Positions 1 through 8,167 of a stretch of 64,000 nucleotides of DNA are shown here, in pieces. The DNA comes from Amantichitinum ursilacus (GTDB taxonomy: Bacteria; Pseudomonadota; Gammaproteobacteria; Burkholderiales; Chitinibacteraceae), in NCBI RefSeq assembly GCF_001294205.1, contig NZ_LAQT01000005.1, positions 1-64,000 of the forward strand, in the 5' to 3' direction. A program made the position numbers and the translations under genes. The notes beneath the pieces were generated by a model. The model ran no database searches. It was not told where the DNA came from and saw only the letters and a program-made list of their open reading frames with translations. How positions within the stretch are numbered: position 1 is the stretch's first letter; the number at the start of each line of letters is the position of its first letter.

Positions 1-3000
1 TCAGGCGGTTGAAGGTCTGGTTGCTGTTGCCCAGCGCCACCGTCGCGCCAGCGGCCACCGTCACCGCGCTGCTCTGCAGGATGCTGTCGGCCATGGCCAG
101 TTGCAACTTGCCCGCGTTGACGACGGTGGCGCCGCTGTAGCTGTTGAGCGCCGACAAGGTCAGCGTGCCCGCCCCGGCTTTGGTCAGCGTCTGGCCATCC
201 CAGCCGGTGTTCGGATTGGCGGCCTGGTTGGCCAGCACCACGTCGACTTCAAACGCATCGGTGGGCTGGGTCAGGGTAAAGCTGCCGTTGGCGGATGCGC
301 CATTGGAGGTCCACGCCAGCGTGGTGCCCACGCTGTAGCTGTTGTTATCAGGCGACTTCGCCCCTTCCACCACCAGATAATCGCCGCCGGCCGACGCGCC
401 ACCCAGGTTGACGCTGGCAAAGTCGCCGCTGATGCCACCCGTGGTCTGCAGCACGGTGGTGCGGCTGTCGCCGAGGTCGCTGGCCTTGTTGGAGGTGTCG
501 GCGGCAAAGCCCGCCACATTCAGCGCCGAATTCGCGCCCAGGGTGGCCGTCGCGGCGGTGATCAACGGCGCGCCGGTGGCAACACTCACGCCCAGCGTGC
601 CGTCGATATTGACCGCGCCGGTGGCATTCAGAAACGCCGCGCCCCCGATCGTGGCGGTTGCGCCGGTCGCCACAGTGAGACTGGCCGCGTTAAAGGTGCC
701 CGTCTGCCCGAACGTCAGCCCGCCCGCATTGACGTTGACCGCCCCCTGCGTGCCGACCTGCGCCAGCGTGGTGGTGCCGCTGCCGTTCTGGTTGAACACC
801 CCGGTGCCGGACAACGCCCCGGCCAGCGTATAGGCATCGCTGCGGTTAACGACCAGCGTCGCGGCGTTGTTGATCGCCCCCGCCACGCTGCCCGAGGTGC
901 CGCCGTTGCCGATCTGTAGAGTGCCGGCGCTGACGGTCGTGCCGCCCGTCCACGCGTTGGCCCCGGTCAGGCTGAGCACACCCGCGCCGGTTTTAAGCAC
1001 ATTGCCGCTGCCCGCAATCACCCCGCCAAACGTATCGGCCACCGCGTTGTTAACGGTCAGCGTGGCGCTGCCCAGCGTGACATTGCCCGCCCCGGTCAGC
1101 TGCTGCAGGCTCTGATTGAAACCGGCCAGATTCAGCGTTGCGCCACTGGCCACCGCCACGCCGCTGCTCTGCCCCAGATTGTTGGCGACGCCGGTCTTGA
1201 GCGTGCCTGCGTTGATCTGCGTTGCGCCGGTATAAGTATTAAGCGCCGACACGTTGAGCGTGCCCGCGCCCGCTTTGGTAAGCGTCTGGCCATCCCAACT
1301 GGTGAGCGGATTGGCGCTCTGGTTGGCCAGCACCACATCCACTTCGAAGGCATCACTGGGCTGCGTTAACGTAAACGTGCCATTGGCCGCGGTGCCTGCC
1401 GAAGTCCACGCCAGCGCAGTGCCCACGCTATAGCTATTGCTATCGGCCGATTTTTCGCCTTCCAGCACCAGGTAATCCGCAGGCGCGGTCACGCTGCCCA
1501 GGTTAACGCTGGCAAAGTCGCCCGTAATGCCGCCGGTGGTTTGCAGCACGATGGTGCGGCTGCCCGACAGCATGCTGGCCTTGTTGGAGGTATCTGCGGC
1601 AAAGCCTGCTACCGTCAGCGCCGAACCCGCACCCAGCGTGGCCGAGGCGGCCGTGATCAGCGGGGCGCTGGTTGAAACGCTTACGCCCAGCGTGCCATCA
1701 ATATTGACCGCGCCGGTGGCGGCCAGGCGCGCGTTATTGCCCAGCGTTAATGTCGTGCCGCTGGCGGCGCTGACATTGGCCGCGTTAAAGCTGCCGGTCT
1801 GGCCGAAGGTCAGCGCGCCTGCGTTGACGTTGATATCGCCTTGCGTGCCGACTTGCGCCAGCGTGGTGGCGCCGCTGCCGTTCTGGTTAAACACCCCGCT
1901 ACCCGACAGCGCGCCCGCCAGCGTATAGGCGTCGCTGCGGTTGATGGCCAGCGTGGCCGCATTATTGATCGCACCCGCCACGCCACCGGACGTACCGCCA
2001 TTGCCGATCTGCAGCGTCCCTGCCGTCACGTTGGTCTGGCCGCTGTAGTTGTTGTTGCCGCTCAGCACCAAGGTAGCGCTGCCCGTTTTGCTCACACCGC
2101 CGGTGCCACTGATTACGCCGGCAAACTCGTCGGCGGCGGCGGCGTTATTGATAGTCAGCGTGGCGCTGCCCAGCGCAACCGCGCCGGTGCCCGTTAACGC
2201 CTGCACGCTCTGATCAAAGCCATTGAGATTCAACGTCGCGCCACTGGCCACAGCCACGCCGCTACTACTGGCGATGCTGTTGACGATGCCGGTGCCAAGC
2301 GTGCCCGCATTGATCTGCGTTGCGCCGGTGTAGCTGTTGGCGGCGGACAAGGTCAGTGTGCCCAGGCCTGCTTTGGTCAAGGTCTGGCCATCCCAGCCGG
2401 TGACGCCATTGGCGCTCTGGTTGGCCAATGCCACGTCCACATTAAATGCGGCACTGGACAGCGGCAGCGTAAACACGCCATTGGCGGCTGGGCCAGCGCT
2501 GGTCCACGCCAGGCCGGTGCCAACGCGATAACTTTTGCTATCCGCCGACAGCGCGCCGCTGTTAACCAGATAATTCGCGCCCGGACCGCCCAGATTGACC
2601 GTCGCAAAGCTGCCGCTGATGCCGTTGGTGGTTTGCAGCACCAGGGTCTGCGTGGCGGCCAGATCGCTGGCTTTGGCAATCGCGCTGGTCAGACCGCTGA
2701 CATTAAGCACCGAGGCCGCGCCCAGCGTGGCGCTGTCGGCGCTGATCAACGCTGCGCCACTGGCGGCGGCCACGTTCAGCGTGCCATCCACCGTCACTGC
2801 GCCCGTCGCGGCCACGCGTGCAGCGCTGCCCAGTTCGGCGATGGCGCCGCCCGAAACCGCCAGCGTGCCGGTGTTAAATACGCCCGTCTGACCAAACACC
2901 AGCTTGCCTGCGTTGGCGTTGATCGCGCCTGCCTGGCCGCCGCTCAACGTGGTGGTGCCGCTGCCCGCCTGGATAAAGCTGCCGCCGCCGAACACCGTGG

Positions 3001-4560
3001 CGGCATAGTCACTGCTCAGGTCTACGATCAACGTGCCGCTCAAGGTAAAACCCGGGTGGGCCCCGCCGATGCCGCCCGTTGCGCCACCGTTGCCGATCTG
3101 CAACGTGCCATCAGCAATATTGGCGTTGCCGGTGGCGGTATTGGCGCCACTCAGGATCATCTTGCCAGCGCCGACCTTGGAGATCGGCCCCGAGCCACTT
3201 AATACGCCCGCAAACTCGGTATCCGCCGTGTTGCGCAGCACCGTGGTGTTGCTTCCCCCCACCACGTTGCCTGCGCCACTGAGGTTATTCAGAAACTGAT
3301 GGGTGTTATTGGTATTCAGCGTCGCGCCGCTGGCGACCACCACCGCGCTGGTGCTGTTGATATTGTCGGCACGGGTTAGCGACAGCGTGCCTGCGTTGAC
3401 GCGGGTTTCGCCGGTATACGTGTTGGCGGCGGACAGCGTCAGCGTGCCCGCCCCGCCCTTGGTCAAGGTCTGGCCATCCCAACCGGTATTGGCGTTGGCG
3501 GACTGGTTGGCCAGCGCCACATCCACTTCGAAGGCATCGGTCGCGTCTTGCAACGTAAACGTGCCATAGCCGGAGGGATCACCCGCGGTCCAGGCCAGGG
3601 CGGTGCCGACGCTGTAGCTTTTGCTGTCGCTCGAAAGCTCACCGCGCGCTACCAGGTAATCATGGTTGGCGGTCGCACCATTAAGGTTAACCACGCCGAA
3701 GTTGCCGCTGATGCCATTGGTGGTTTGCAGCACCAGAATGCGATCCCCCGCCAGCTCGCTGGCCTTGGCGGGCGAAATGGCGGAGAAGCCGCTGATGTCC
3801 AGGATGGAAGAGATGCCCAGCGTGGTCGTGTCGGCCGTCACCAGGGGCACCGCGTAGTTCGACCCCACGGTCAGCGTGCCTTCGAGCGTCAACGCGCCAC
3901 TAAAGGCCAGTTGCCCGGCGCTGCCCAGCACGGCCTGGCCGCTACTCCCCACATTCATGCTGGCGCCGTTGAATACGCCACTCTGGCCAAACACCAGCTT
4001 GCCATCGTTGACGTTGACCGCACCGGCGCTGGTGGCGCGGCTGAGCGTGGTGATGCCGCTGCCGTTCTGGTTAAGCGTGCCAGTGCCGGTGAGCGCGCCG
4101 GACAACACGACGGCGTCGCTGCGATTGATAGTGAGCGTGCCGGCATTGACGATATCCCCGGCCACCGCGCCCGTGGTGCCGCCCGCGCCCAGTTGCAGCG
4201 TGCCGCTGCTGATGGTGGTGACGCCAGTGGCGGTGTTATTGCCGGTCAGCGTCAGTACGGCGTTGCCGGACTTGGTGAATGCGCCGGTCCCCGCGATCAC
4301 GCCGTCAAACGAGCCGTCCACATCCGCCGAATCCGTCAGCGTGCCCGAGCCCAGCAGCACGCTGCCGCCGCCTGACAGGTTATGCACGCTTTGCGCTTTG
4401 CTGGTCAGGTCCAGCGTCCCGCCAGACGCCACCTGCACACTGCCGCTATTGGCCAGCGCGTCGACTACGCCCAATGCCAGCGTCCCGCCCGCGACGGTGG
4501 TCGCGCCGGTATAACTCTGCGCGGTCAATACCGTGAGTGTGCCGGGGCCGGACTGGGTGA
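1..4560 (-). repeat. Tandem ~1.09-kb coding modules (about 365 aa each)
   Basis: The plus-strand anchor CTGGCCATCCCA (complement of the WDGQ codons) or its close variant recurs at 191, 1286, 2384 and 3470, giving spacings of 1095, 1098 and 1086 bases, all multiples of three. Each module runs through the same order of segments: WDGQTLTKAGAGTL, VASGATLNL, GTLQIGNGG, NRSDAYTLAGALSG, GAVNIDGTLGV, SVGTALAWTS, DAFEVDV. The most N-terminal unit (about 4560-3483) lacks the WDGQ part. Protein similarity is clearly higher than DNA similarity, with many third-position differences, so the copies are not recent duplications. Confidence 0.85.
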
Positions 4561-5824
4561 CATTGCCTGTTCCGGTAATACCGGTGATCAGGCCCATATC
4601 CAGGCTGCGGTTAAAGTAGATATCGCCATCGTTGGCGATCGCGCCATTGACCGAGCCGCCGGCCGGGCCATCAACCAGCTTGAGCACACCGCCGGATGCA
4701 ATGGTGGTGCCGCCGCCGCTGCCGTTTTGCGTAACCGCGCCACCCAGCGTGAGACTGCCTAGCACATTGAGCGTACTGGCGCTGGTGCCGCCCAGGCTGA
4801 CGTTGCCGGTGAGCGTCCAGTCGCCGCTGGCGGCAACGGTGAGCGACGAAAAACCGTTGGCGGTGGTGTCGCTGGTGAAATCGCCCGCTTGCGTGTTGAC
4901 GCCAGTCAGCGTGAGGGTATTGCCGGTGCCCTGACTGCGAACATTGACGTTGGACGGGCTGCTGAGCACCGACCCCGCGCCCAAGGTCACGGCATTGTTT
5001 GAACCCGTCAGCAAAATAACGGGAACACCCGTCCCGCTGGTCGAAATCGCGCCGTAATTGCTGACCTGGCTGCCGCTAGCCAACATGATCGCTGGCGCCA
5101 CGCGCGATGAGATTGAACCGCTCACGCTATTGGTCAGTGTGGTGGTTGCCGCATTGGTCAGATAAATGGCCTCACGCCCAGTGGCGATGACGCCGTCGTT
5201 CTGCACTACGGTTTGCCCGGCGCTCTGGTTGAGGCCCCGATTGAAGGAATTGGCCGGGCCCGAGTTCATGATGGCGCCAGCGTGGTTATTGATGGTGACC
5301 AGATTACTCGACACATCAAGCACGACGTCGGCGGTGCTGGACGCTGGCGCACTCTGGTTGATGGTGCCGTAATTGTCGAATTGCCCGCTGGTATTCGCGC
5401 CGTAATACACCGGATTGGAAGATATTGCGTAAATCTCACCGTAATTGATCAGATTGGCATTCAGGCTGCTCATCTGTACCGCGTAGCCGATGCCGCCGAT
5501 CACGCCGCCGATTTCATTGGTGATTGTGCCTTGCGCCGCCAGTTGCAAACCCGCGCCCAAGCCATAAGTGGCCACCAATGTGCCAGCATTCGAGAAACTG
5601 ACCGGGGCGACGCCATTGACGATGACGGCGCTATTACCGGAGATGGAGGTGCCCGCCAGCACCTGGTAGGCAGTATCGCTATTGACAGTCTGCTGCCCGC
5701 CGCTGGGCAAGGTGGTGATCGCCAACGCCTGGCCGCTGAACTCCACCAGCAAGGCGCTGGAAATGGCGCGCAGGGCAAAATGACGTATGGATGGGCGCGA
5801 TGCGCGGCGGCTGGTTGTTTTCAT
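1..5824 (-). CDS. Giant autotransporter passenger, repeat-rich (3' end beyond window)
   Basis: The minus strand is open without a stop from an ATG at 5824 down to base 1, about 1941 codons. The product starts MKTTSRRASRPSIRH and has a signal peptide of about 34 residues ending GQALA before ITTLP. Residues ~35-420 are non-modular and Asn/Thr/Ser/Gly-rich. The rest consists of autotransporter-associated beta-strand repeats (GTGxxxxxGxGTLTLxG...YTGxTxxxAGTL), as in AIDA/pertactin-type passengers that fold into a beta-helix on the cell surface. Four WDGQTL-anchored modules of ~365 residues follow one another. The C-terminal beta-barrel that would confirm type V secretion is outside the window. 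The function is probably adhesion or surface structure, an inference from family. Long plus-strand ORFs here are shadows of this gene. Confidence 0.85.
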   Translation of the reverse strand, partial: MKTTSRRASRPSIRHFALRAISSALLVEFSGQALAITTLPSGGQQTVNSDTAYQVLAGTSISGNSAVIVNGVAPVSFSNAGTLVATYGLGAGLQLAAQGTITNEIGGVIGGIGYAVQMSSLNANLINYGEIYAISSNPVYYGANTSGQFDNYGTINQSAPASSTADVVLDVSSNLVTINNHAGAIMNSGPANSFNRGLNQSAGQTVVQNDGVIATGREAIYLTNAATTTLTNSVSGSISSRVAPAIMLASGSQVSNYGAISTSGTGVPVILLTGSNNAVTLGAGSVLSSPSNVNVRSQGTGNTLTLTGVNTQAGDFTSDTTANGFSSLTVAASGDWTLTGNVSLGGTSASTLNVLGSLTLGGAVTQNGSGGGTTIASGGVLKLVDGPAGGSVNGAIANDGDIYFNRSLDMGLITGITGTGNVTQSGPGTLTVLTAQSYTGATTVAGGTLALGVVDALANSGSVQVASGGTLDLTSKAQSVHNLSGGGSVLLGSGTLTDSADVDGSFDGVIAGTGAFTKSGNAVLTLTGNNTATGVTTISSGTLQLGAGGTTGAVAGDIVNAGTLTINRSDAVVLSGALTGTGTLNQNGSGITTLSRATSAGAVNVNDGKLVFGQSGVFNGASMNVGSSGQAVLGSAGQLAFSGALTLEGTLTVGSNYAVPLVTADTTTLGISSILDISGFSAISPAKASELAGDRILVLQTTNGISGNFGVVNLNGATANHDYLVARGELSSDSKSYSVGTALAWTAGDPSGYGTFTLQDATDAFEVDVALANQSANANTGWDGQTLTKGGAGTLTLSAANTYTGETRVNAGTLSLTRADNINSTSAVVVASGATLNTNNTHQFLNNLSGAGNVVGGSNTTVLRNTADTEFAGVLSGSGPISKVGAGKMILSGANTATGNANIADGTLQIGNGGATGGIGGAHPGFTLSGTLIVDLSSDYAATVFGGGSFIQAGSGTTTLSGGQAGAINANAGKLVFGQTGVFNTGTLAVSGGAIAELGSAARVAATGAVTVDGTLNVAAASGAALISADSATLGAASVLNVSGLTSAIAKASDLAATQTLVLQTTNGISGSFATVNLGGPGANYLVNSGALSADSKSYRVGTGLAWTSAGPAANGVFTLPLSSAAFNVDVALANQSANGVTGWDGQTLTKAGLGTLTLSAANSYTGATQINAGTLGTGIVNSIASSSGVAVASGATLNLNGFDQSVQALTGTGAVALGSATLTINNAAAADEFAGVISGTGGVSKTGSATLVLSGNNNYSGQTNVTAGTLQIGNGGTSGGVAGAINNAATLAINRSDAYTLAGALSGSGVFNQNGSGATTLAQVGTQGDINVNAGALTFGQTGSFNAANVSAASGTTLTLGNNARLAATGAVNIDGTLGVSVSTSAPLITAASATLGAGSALTVAGFAADTSNKASMLSGSRTIVLQTTGGITGDFASVNLGSVTAPADYLVLEGEKSADSNSYSVGTALAWTSAGTAANGTFTLTQPSDAFEVDVVLANQSANPLTSWDGQTLTKAGAGTLNVSALNTYTGATQINAGTLKTGVANNLGQSSGVAVASGATLNLAGFNQSLQQLTGAGNVTLGSATLTVNNAVADTFGGVIAGSGNVLKTGAGVLSLTGANAWTGGTTVSAGTLQIGNGGTSGSVAGAINNAATLVVNRSDAYTLAGALSGTGVFNQNGSGTTTLAQVGTQGAVNVNAGGLTFGQTGTFNAASLTVATGATATIGGAAFLNATGAVNIDGTLGVSVATGAPLITAATATLGANSALNVAGFAADTSNKASDLGDSRTTVLQTTGGISGDFASVNLGGASAGGDYLVVEGAKSPDNNSYSVGTTLAWTSNGASANGSFTLTQPTDAFEVDVVLANQAANPNTGWDGQTLTKAGAGTLTLSALNSYSGATVVNAGKLQLAMADSILQSSAVTVAAGATVALGNSNQTFNRL

Positions 5825-6067
5825 GATGCGTCCCGGAAGCGGCTTGTCGCTGTTTGATCGCGAGCACAACCTCGGGCCCGCCAGTCTCTATCCACTTACC
5901 ATCCACATCAACAGAAAGTAAGTTTTATTGGATAAATTGCGTTATAGCGGCAAATTTTTTGAATTCCAGGGCATTTGCTTGATTTGCGGGCGGTAACGGC
6001 CAGCCGATATTCGTAATACTTACAATAGAAATTGCTCCAGTCGCGATTGTTACGAGCGTTGCAGGCA
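5825..6067. other. Intergenic region upstream of the autotransporter
   Basis: This stretch separates the autotransporter start from the terminator at 6068. It is more AT-rich than its surroundings around 5915-5965. It should carry the autotransporter promoter on the minus strand, but I could not identify a convincing -35/-10 pair. The start codon is preceded by only a weak ribosome-binding sequence (CGGGACGC). No ORF worth calling was seen. Confidence 0.5.
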
Positions 6068-6100
6068 TAAAAAAACGGAGCTAACCGGCTCCGTTTTTTT
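6068..6100. terminator. Bidirectional intrinsic terminator
   Basis: ACGGAGC and GCTCCGT form a 7-bp stem with a six-base loop, flanked by an A-tract on the left and seven T on the right. It can act in both directions. On the minus strand it lies just beyond the stop of the Spy-like gene (6132). Confidence 0.85.
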
Positions 6101-6131
6101 GCGTGGATTACAGTGCTGCGCTCAGATCGAC

Positions 6132-6746
6132 TTAATCGTCGTTGGGCAGATCCTGCGGGCCTTGCGGGCCGCGTGGGCCATCGTTATCGGCACGCTTGTC
6201 CCAGCCGCCAGGGCCGCCGTGTTCCGGGCCATGTTCGGCGCGGTCTTTCATGCGCTCTTGCAGCTTCTGCTTTTGCTCCGGCGTCAGCAGCGCCAGCACG
6301 GCGCGTTGCGTCTTGATGCGGTTCAGTTCCAGCGTGGCCTGCGCCTGGGCTTGTTGCTGCACCAGTTGCTGCGCCTTGGCATCCGAATAGTCGTTTGATT
6401 GCAGCAGATCACGCAGCGCCTTATGCGTTTTACGCAGCGTTTCAAACTGGGTGTGGGCGGTCGGCTCGGCGGCGTAGTGCAGTTTCCAGATCTGGTCGCG
6501 CTGGGCATCGGTCAGATCCAGGCCAGCCAGCATCAAGCCGCCACGCGGACCATGTTCGCCACGGAAGCCTTCACGGCCCGGGCCTTCCTTGCCTTGCGGA
6601 CCACGCGGGCCCCAGCCATGGTGCTCGCCGGCTTGCGGCGCGCTGCCTGCTTGCGGCGGGGGCGGCGGGGTTTGATCAGCCAGCGCCACACCAGCCAGCA
6701 ACGAAGAAGAAATCAGTGCGGTTGCAAAGAGAGTACGGATCATCAT
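6132..6746 (-). CDS. Spy/CpxP-family periplasmic LTXXQ protein
   Basis: This 204-residue protein has a signal peptide of ~23 residues (MMIRTLFATAL...GVALA). Two LTXXQ motifs, LTDAQ (78-82) and LTPEQ (154-158), mark the Spy/CpxP superfamily of periplasmic stress chaperones and Cpx-pathway inhibitors. An alpha-helical Gln-rich core (about 78-170) sits between two low-complexity Gly/Pro-rich segments: ~41-71 is collagen-like (GPRGPQGKEGPGREG) and 170-204 is similar. These tails are unusual for the family. A ribosome-binding site GAGGTG precedes the start. The gene lies near a CpxR/CpxA-like pair, so it is probably a target or feedback regulator of that system (inference). Confidence 0.85.
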   Translation of the reverse strand: MMIRTLFATALISSSLLAGVALADQTPPPPPQAGSAPQAGEHHGWGPRGPQGKEGPGREGFRGEHGPRGGLMLAGLDLTDAQRDQIWKLHYAAEPTAHTQFETLRKTHKALRDLLQSNDYSDAKAQQLVQQQAQAQATLELNRIKTQRAVLALLTPEQKQKLQERMKDRAEHGPEHGGPGGWDKRADNDGPRGPQGPQDLPNDD

Positions 6747-6862
6747 CTTTCACCTCTGAGGGTTTTATGGGTTCGGATCAACCGGGCGAGGCCGCGATGG
6801 CGGCGCTGTCGCCAAGTGTTTATTGCTCAGTTCACAGTGTGCACCGGGCGATTGTTAAGGTG

Positions 6863-6891
6863 GGTTAACTCAATGAAAAGCCTGAGTAAAG
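6863..6891. promoter_or_regulatory. Candidate response-regulator operator, copy 1
   Basis: The core is TGAAAAG-N2-TG-N-GTAAA, ending at 6890. It matches a second site at 7369-7397 at 21 of 29 positions, including the preceding GGT-N-AAC. It resembles a CpxR box (two GTAAA-like half-sites). It lies 117 bp upstream of the Spy-like start codon. Assignment to the neighbouring regulator is inference. Confidence 0.5.
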
Positions 6892-6907
6892 TTCTGTGTC
6901 GGCTGTA

Positions 6908-7267
6908 TCAGCGACGGTCGTGATCGCGGTGGTCGTCATGGCCGTCGTGATGGTCCCAGCCGTTACGGCCGCGGTCATCAAAGTGGGGCCGACCGCCGTA
7001 ATAGCCGCCACGCGGTGGGTAATACGCGACCGGACGCGGTTGCACATAGATCGGACGTGGCGCGACGTACACCGGGGCGGGCCGCACATAAACCGGACGC
7101 GGTGCGACATAAACCGGTGCGGGCTGATACCCGACCACGACGGGAGCGACGGGCACGCCCAGGCCAATGCTGACGGAAACGTGCGGGTTGGCCATCGATG
7201 CGCCTGCGCTCAGACCCAGAACCAGACCCGAAGCAACAAGCAGACGTTTTGCATTCAACTTAAACAT
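6908..7267 (-). CDS. Small secreted Tyr/Pro/Val repeat protein
   Basis: This 119-residue protein has a clear signal peptide (residues 1-26, ending GASMA before NPHVS). The mature part carries four tandem heptads at about 52-79 of the form (V/I)YVxPxP, then a Tyr/Gly stretch (YYPPRGGYYGG) and a His/Asp/Arg-rich tail (WDHHDGHDDHRDHDRR) that could bind metal. A near-perfect Shine-Dalgarno AGGAGGTG precedes the ATG. I do not recognise a named family with a known function. It lies between the Spy-like gene and the divergent response regulator, so an envelope role is plausible. It is probably genuine: strong ribosome-binding site, signal peptide and periodic composition. Confidence 0.75.
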   Translation of the reverse strand: MFKLNAKRLLVASGLVLGLSAGASMANPHVSVSIGLGVPVAPVVVGYQPAPVYVAPRPVYVRPAPVYVAPRPIYVQPRPVAYYPPRGGYYGGRPHFDDRGRNGWDHHDGHDDHRDHDRR

Positions 7268-7368
7268 GGGGCACCTCCTGTTAGATGGCGGCGGATGGCT
7301 GTGCGTTTGTATGCGGCGCCTTGTCCGTTTGCCGTGATGTCACTATGCGACGACGTCTCGTAAACCGG

Positions 7369-7397
7369 GGTCAACGGAGTGAAAAGATTGCGTAAAT
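7369..7397. promoter_or_regulatory. Candidate response-regulator operator, copy 2
   Basis: This site holds GTGAAAAGATTGCGTAAA at 7379-7396, preceded by GGTCAAC, and matches the site at 6863-6891 at 21 of 29 positions. Another GTAAA occurs at 7360-7364. It sits in the divergent region between the small secreted protein (start 7267) and the response regulator (start 7481), so it could control both and provide autoregulation. Confidence 0.5.
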
Positions 7398-7480
7398 GCG
7401 GGCCGCTTCACTTGGTGGATTGCAACCGGATCGGCGAAGATGTGAGCGTGATCACTACATAAAAGTCAAAGGACCGCGCC

Positions 7481-8167
7481 ATGCGTATTTTGCTGGTCGA
7501 TGATGATGTCGAGCTTTGCACCATGCTGGCCGAATACCTCGCCACCGAGGGTTTTGAGGCCGACGCGGTACACGATGGTGAAGCGGGCGTGACGGCCGCG
7601 CTTTCGGGCCAGTACGCCATTGCCGTGCTGGATGTGATGATGCCGCGCCAGGGCGGCATTGAAACGCTGCGACATATCCGCGAAAAAAGCCGCATGCCGG
7701 TGATCATGCTGACCGCCAAGGGCGACGATATCGACCGCATTATCGGGCTGGAGCTGGGCGCGGATGATTACGTGCCCAAGCCCTGTCAGCCGCGCGAGCT
7801 GGTCGCGCGGCTGCGCGCTATTCTGCGCCGCACCGGCAACGTGGAAGTGGCGGAAGACAGCGGCGCACCGTTGCGCTCGGGCCCGCTGGAACTGAACCCC
7901 GCCTACCGGCGCGCCGAATGGGCCGGCACCGCGCTTGATCTGACCAGTTCCGAATTCAATCTGTTGGAAATGCTGTTAAAGGCGCAGGGCAAAGTGCTGA
8001 ACAAGAATGAGCTGTGCGAGCAGGCATTGGGCCGCCCGCACACGCGCTATGACCGCAGCGTGGACGTGCATATGAGCAATCTGCGGCAAAAGCTGGGCAA
8101 TTACGCCGATGGCCGCTCCCCCATCCAGACCGTGCGTGGCATTGGCTACCAATGGCAGCCCGAATGA
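7481..8167 (+). CDS. OmpR-family response regulator, CpxR-like
   Basis: This 228-residue DNA-binding regulator has a receiver domain (1-~115) with the acidic cluster D7-D9, phospho-acceptor D51 in VLDVMMP, T78 and K100 in VPKPCQPRELVARLRAILRR. A winged-helix trans_reg_C domain fills the C-terminal half (DLTSSEFNLLEML, DRSVDVHMSNLRQKLG, IQTVRGIGYQW). The receiver, including the ELGADDYVPKP and RELVARLRAILRR segments, resembles CpxR. The gene overlaps the downstream kinase by an ATGA, so the two are translationally coupled. Its likely targets are the adjacent Spy-like and repeat-protein genes. Confidence 0.88.
   Translation: MRILLVDDDVELCTMLAEYLATEGFEADAVHDGEAGVTAALSGQYAIAVLDVMMPRQGGIETLRHIREKSRMPVIMLTAKGDDIDRIIGLELGADDYVPKPCQPRELVARLRAILRRTGNVEVAEDSGAPLRSGPLELNPAYRRAEWAGTALDLTSSEFNLLEMLLKAQGKVLNKNELCEQALGRPHTRYDRSVDVHMSNLRQKLGNYADGRSPIQTVRGIGYQWQPE

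Noticed and set aside
3548-4375. Long plus-strand open frames across 100-5860
   Set aside because: They lie antisense to the repeat-rich autotransporter frame and owe their length to its biased, repetitive codons. Their translations are Arg/Ala-rich with no family resemblance.
5825-6067. A promoter for the autotransporter
   Set aside because: Several AT-rich hexamers were considered on the minus strand, but none had both a good -35 and -10 at a proper spacing.
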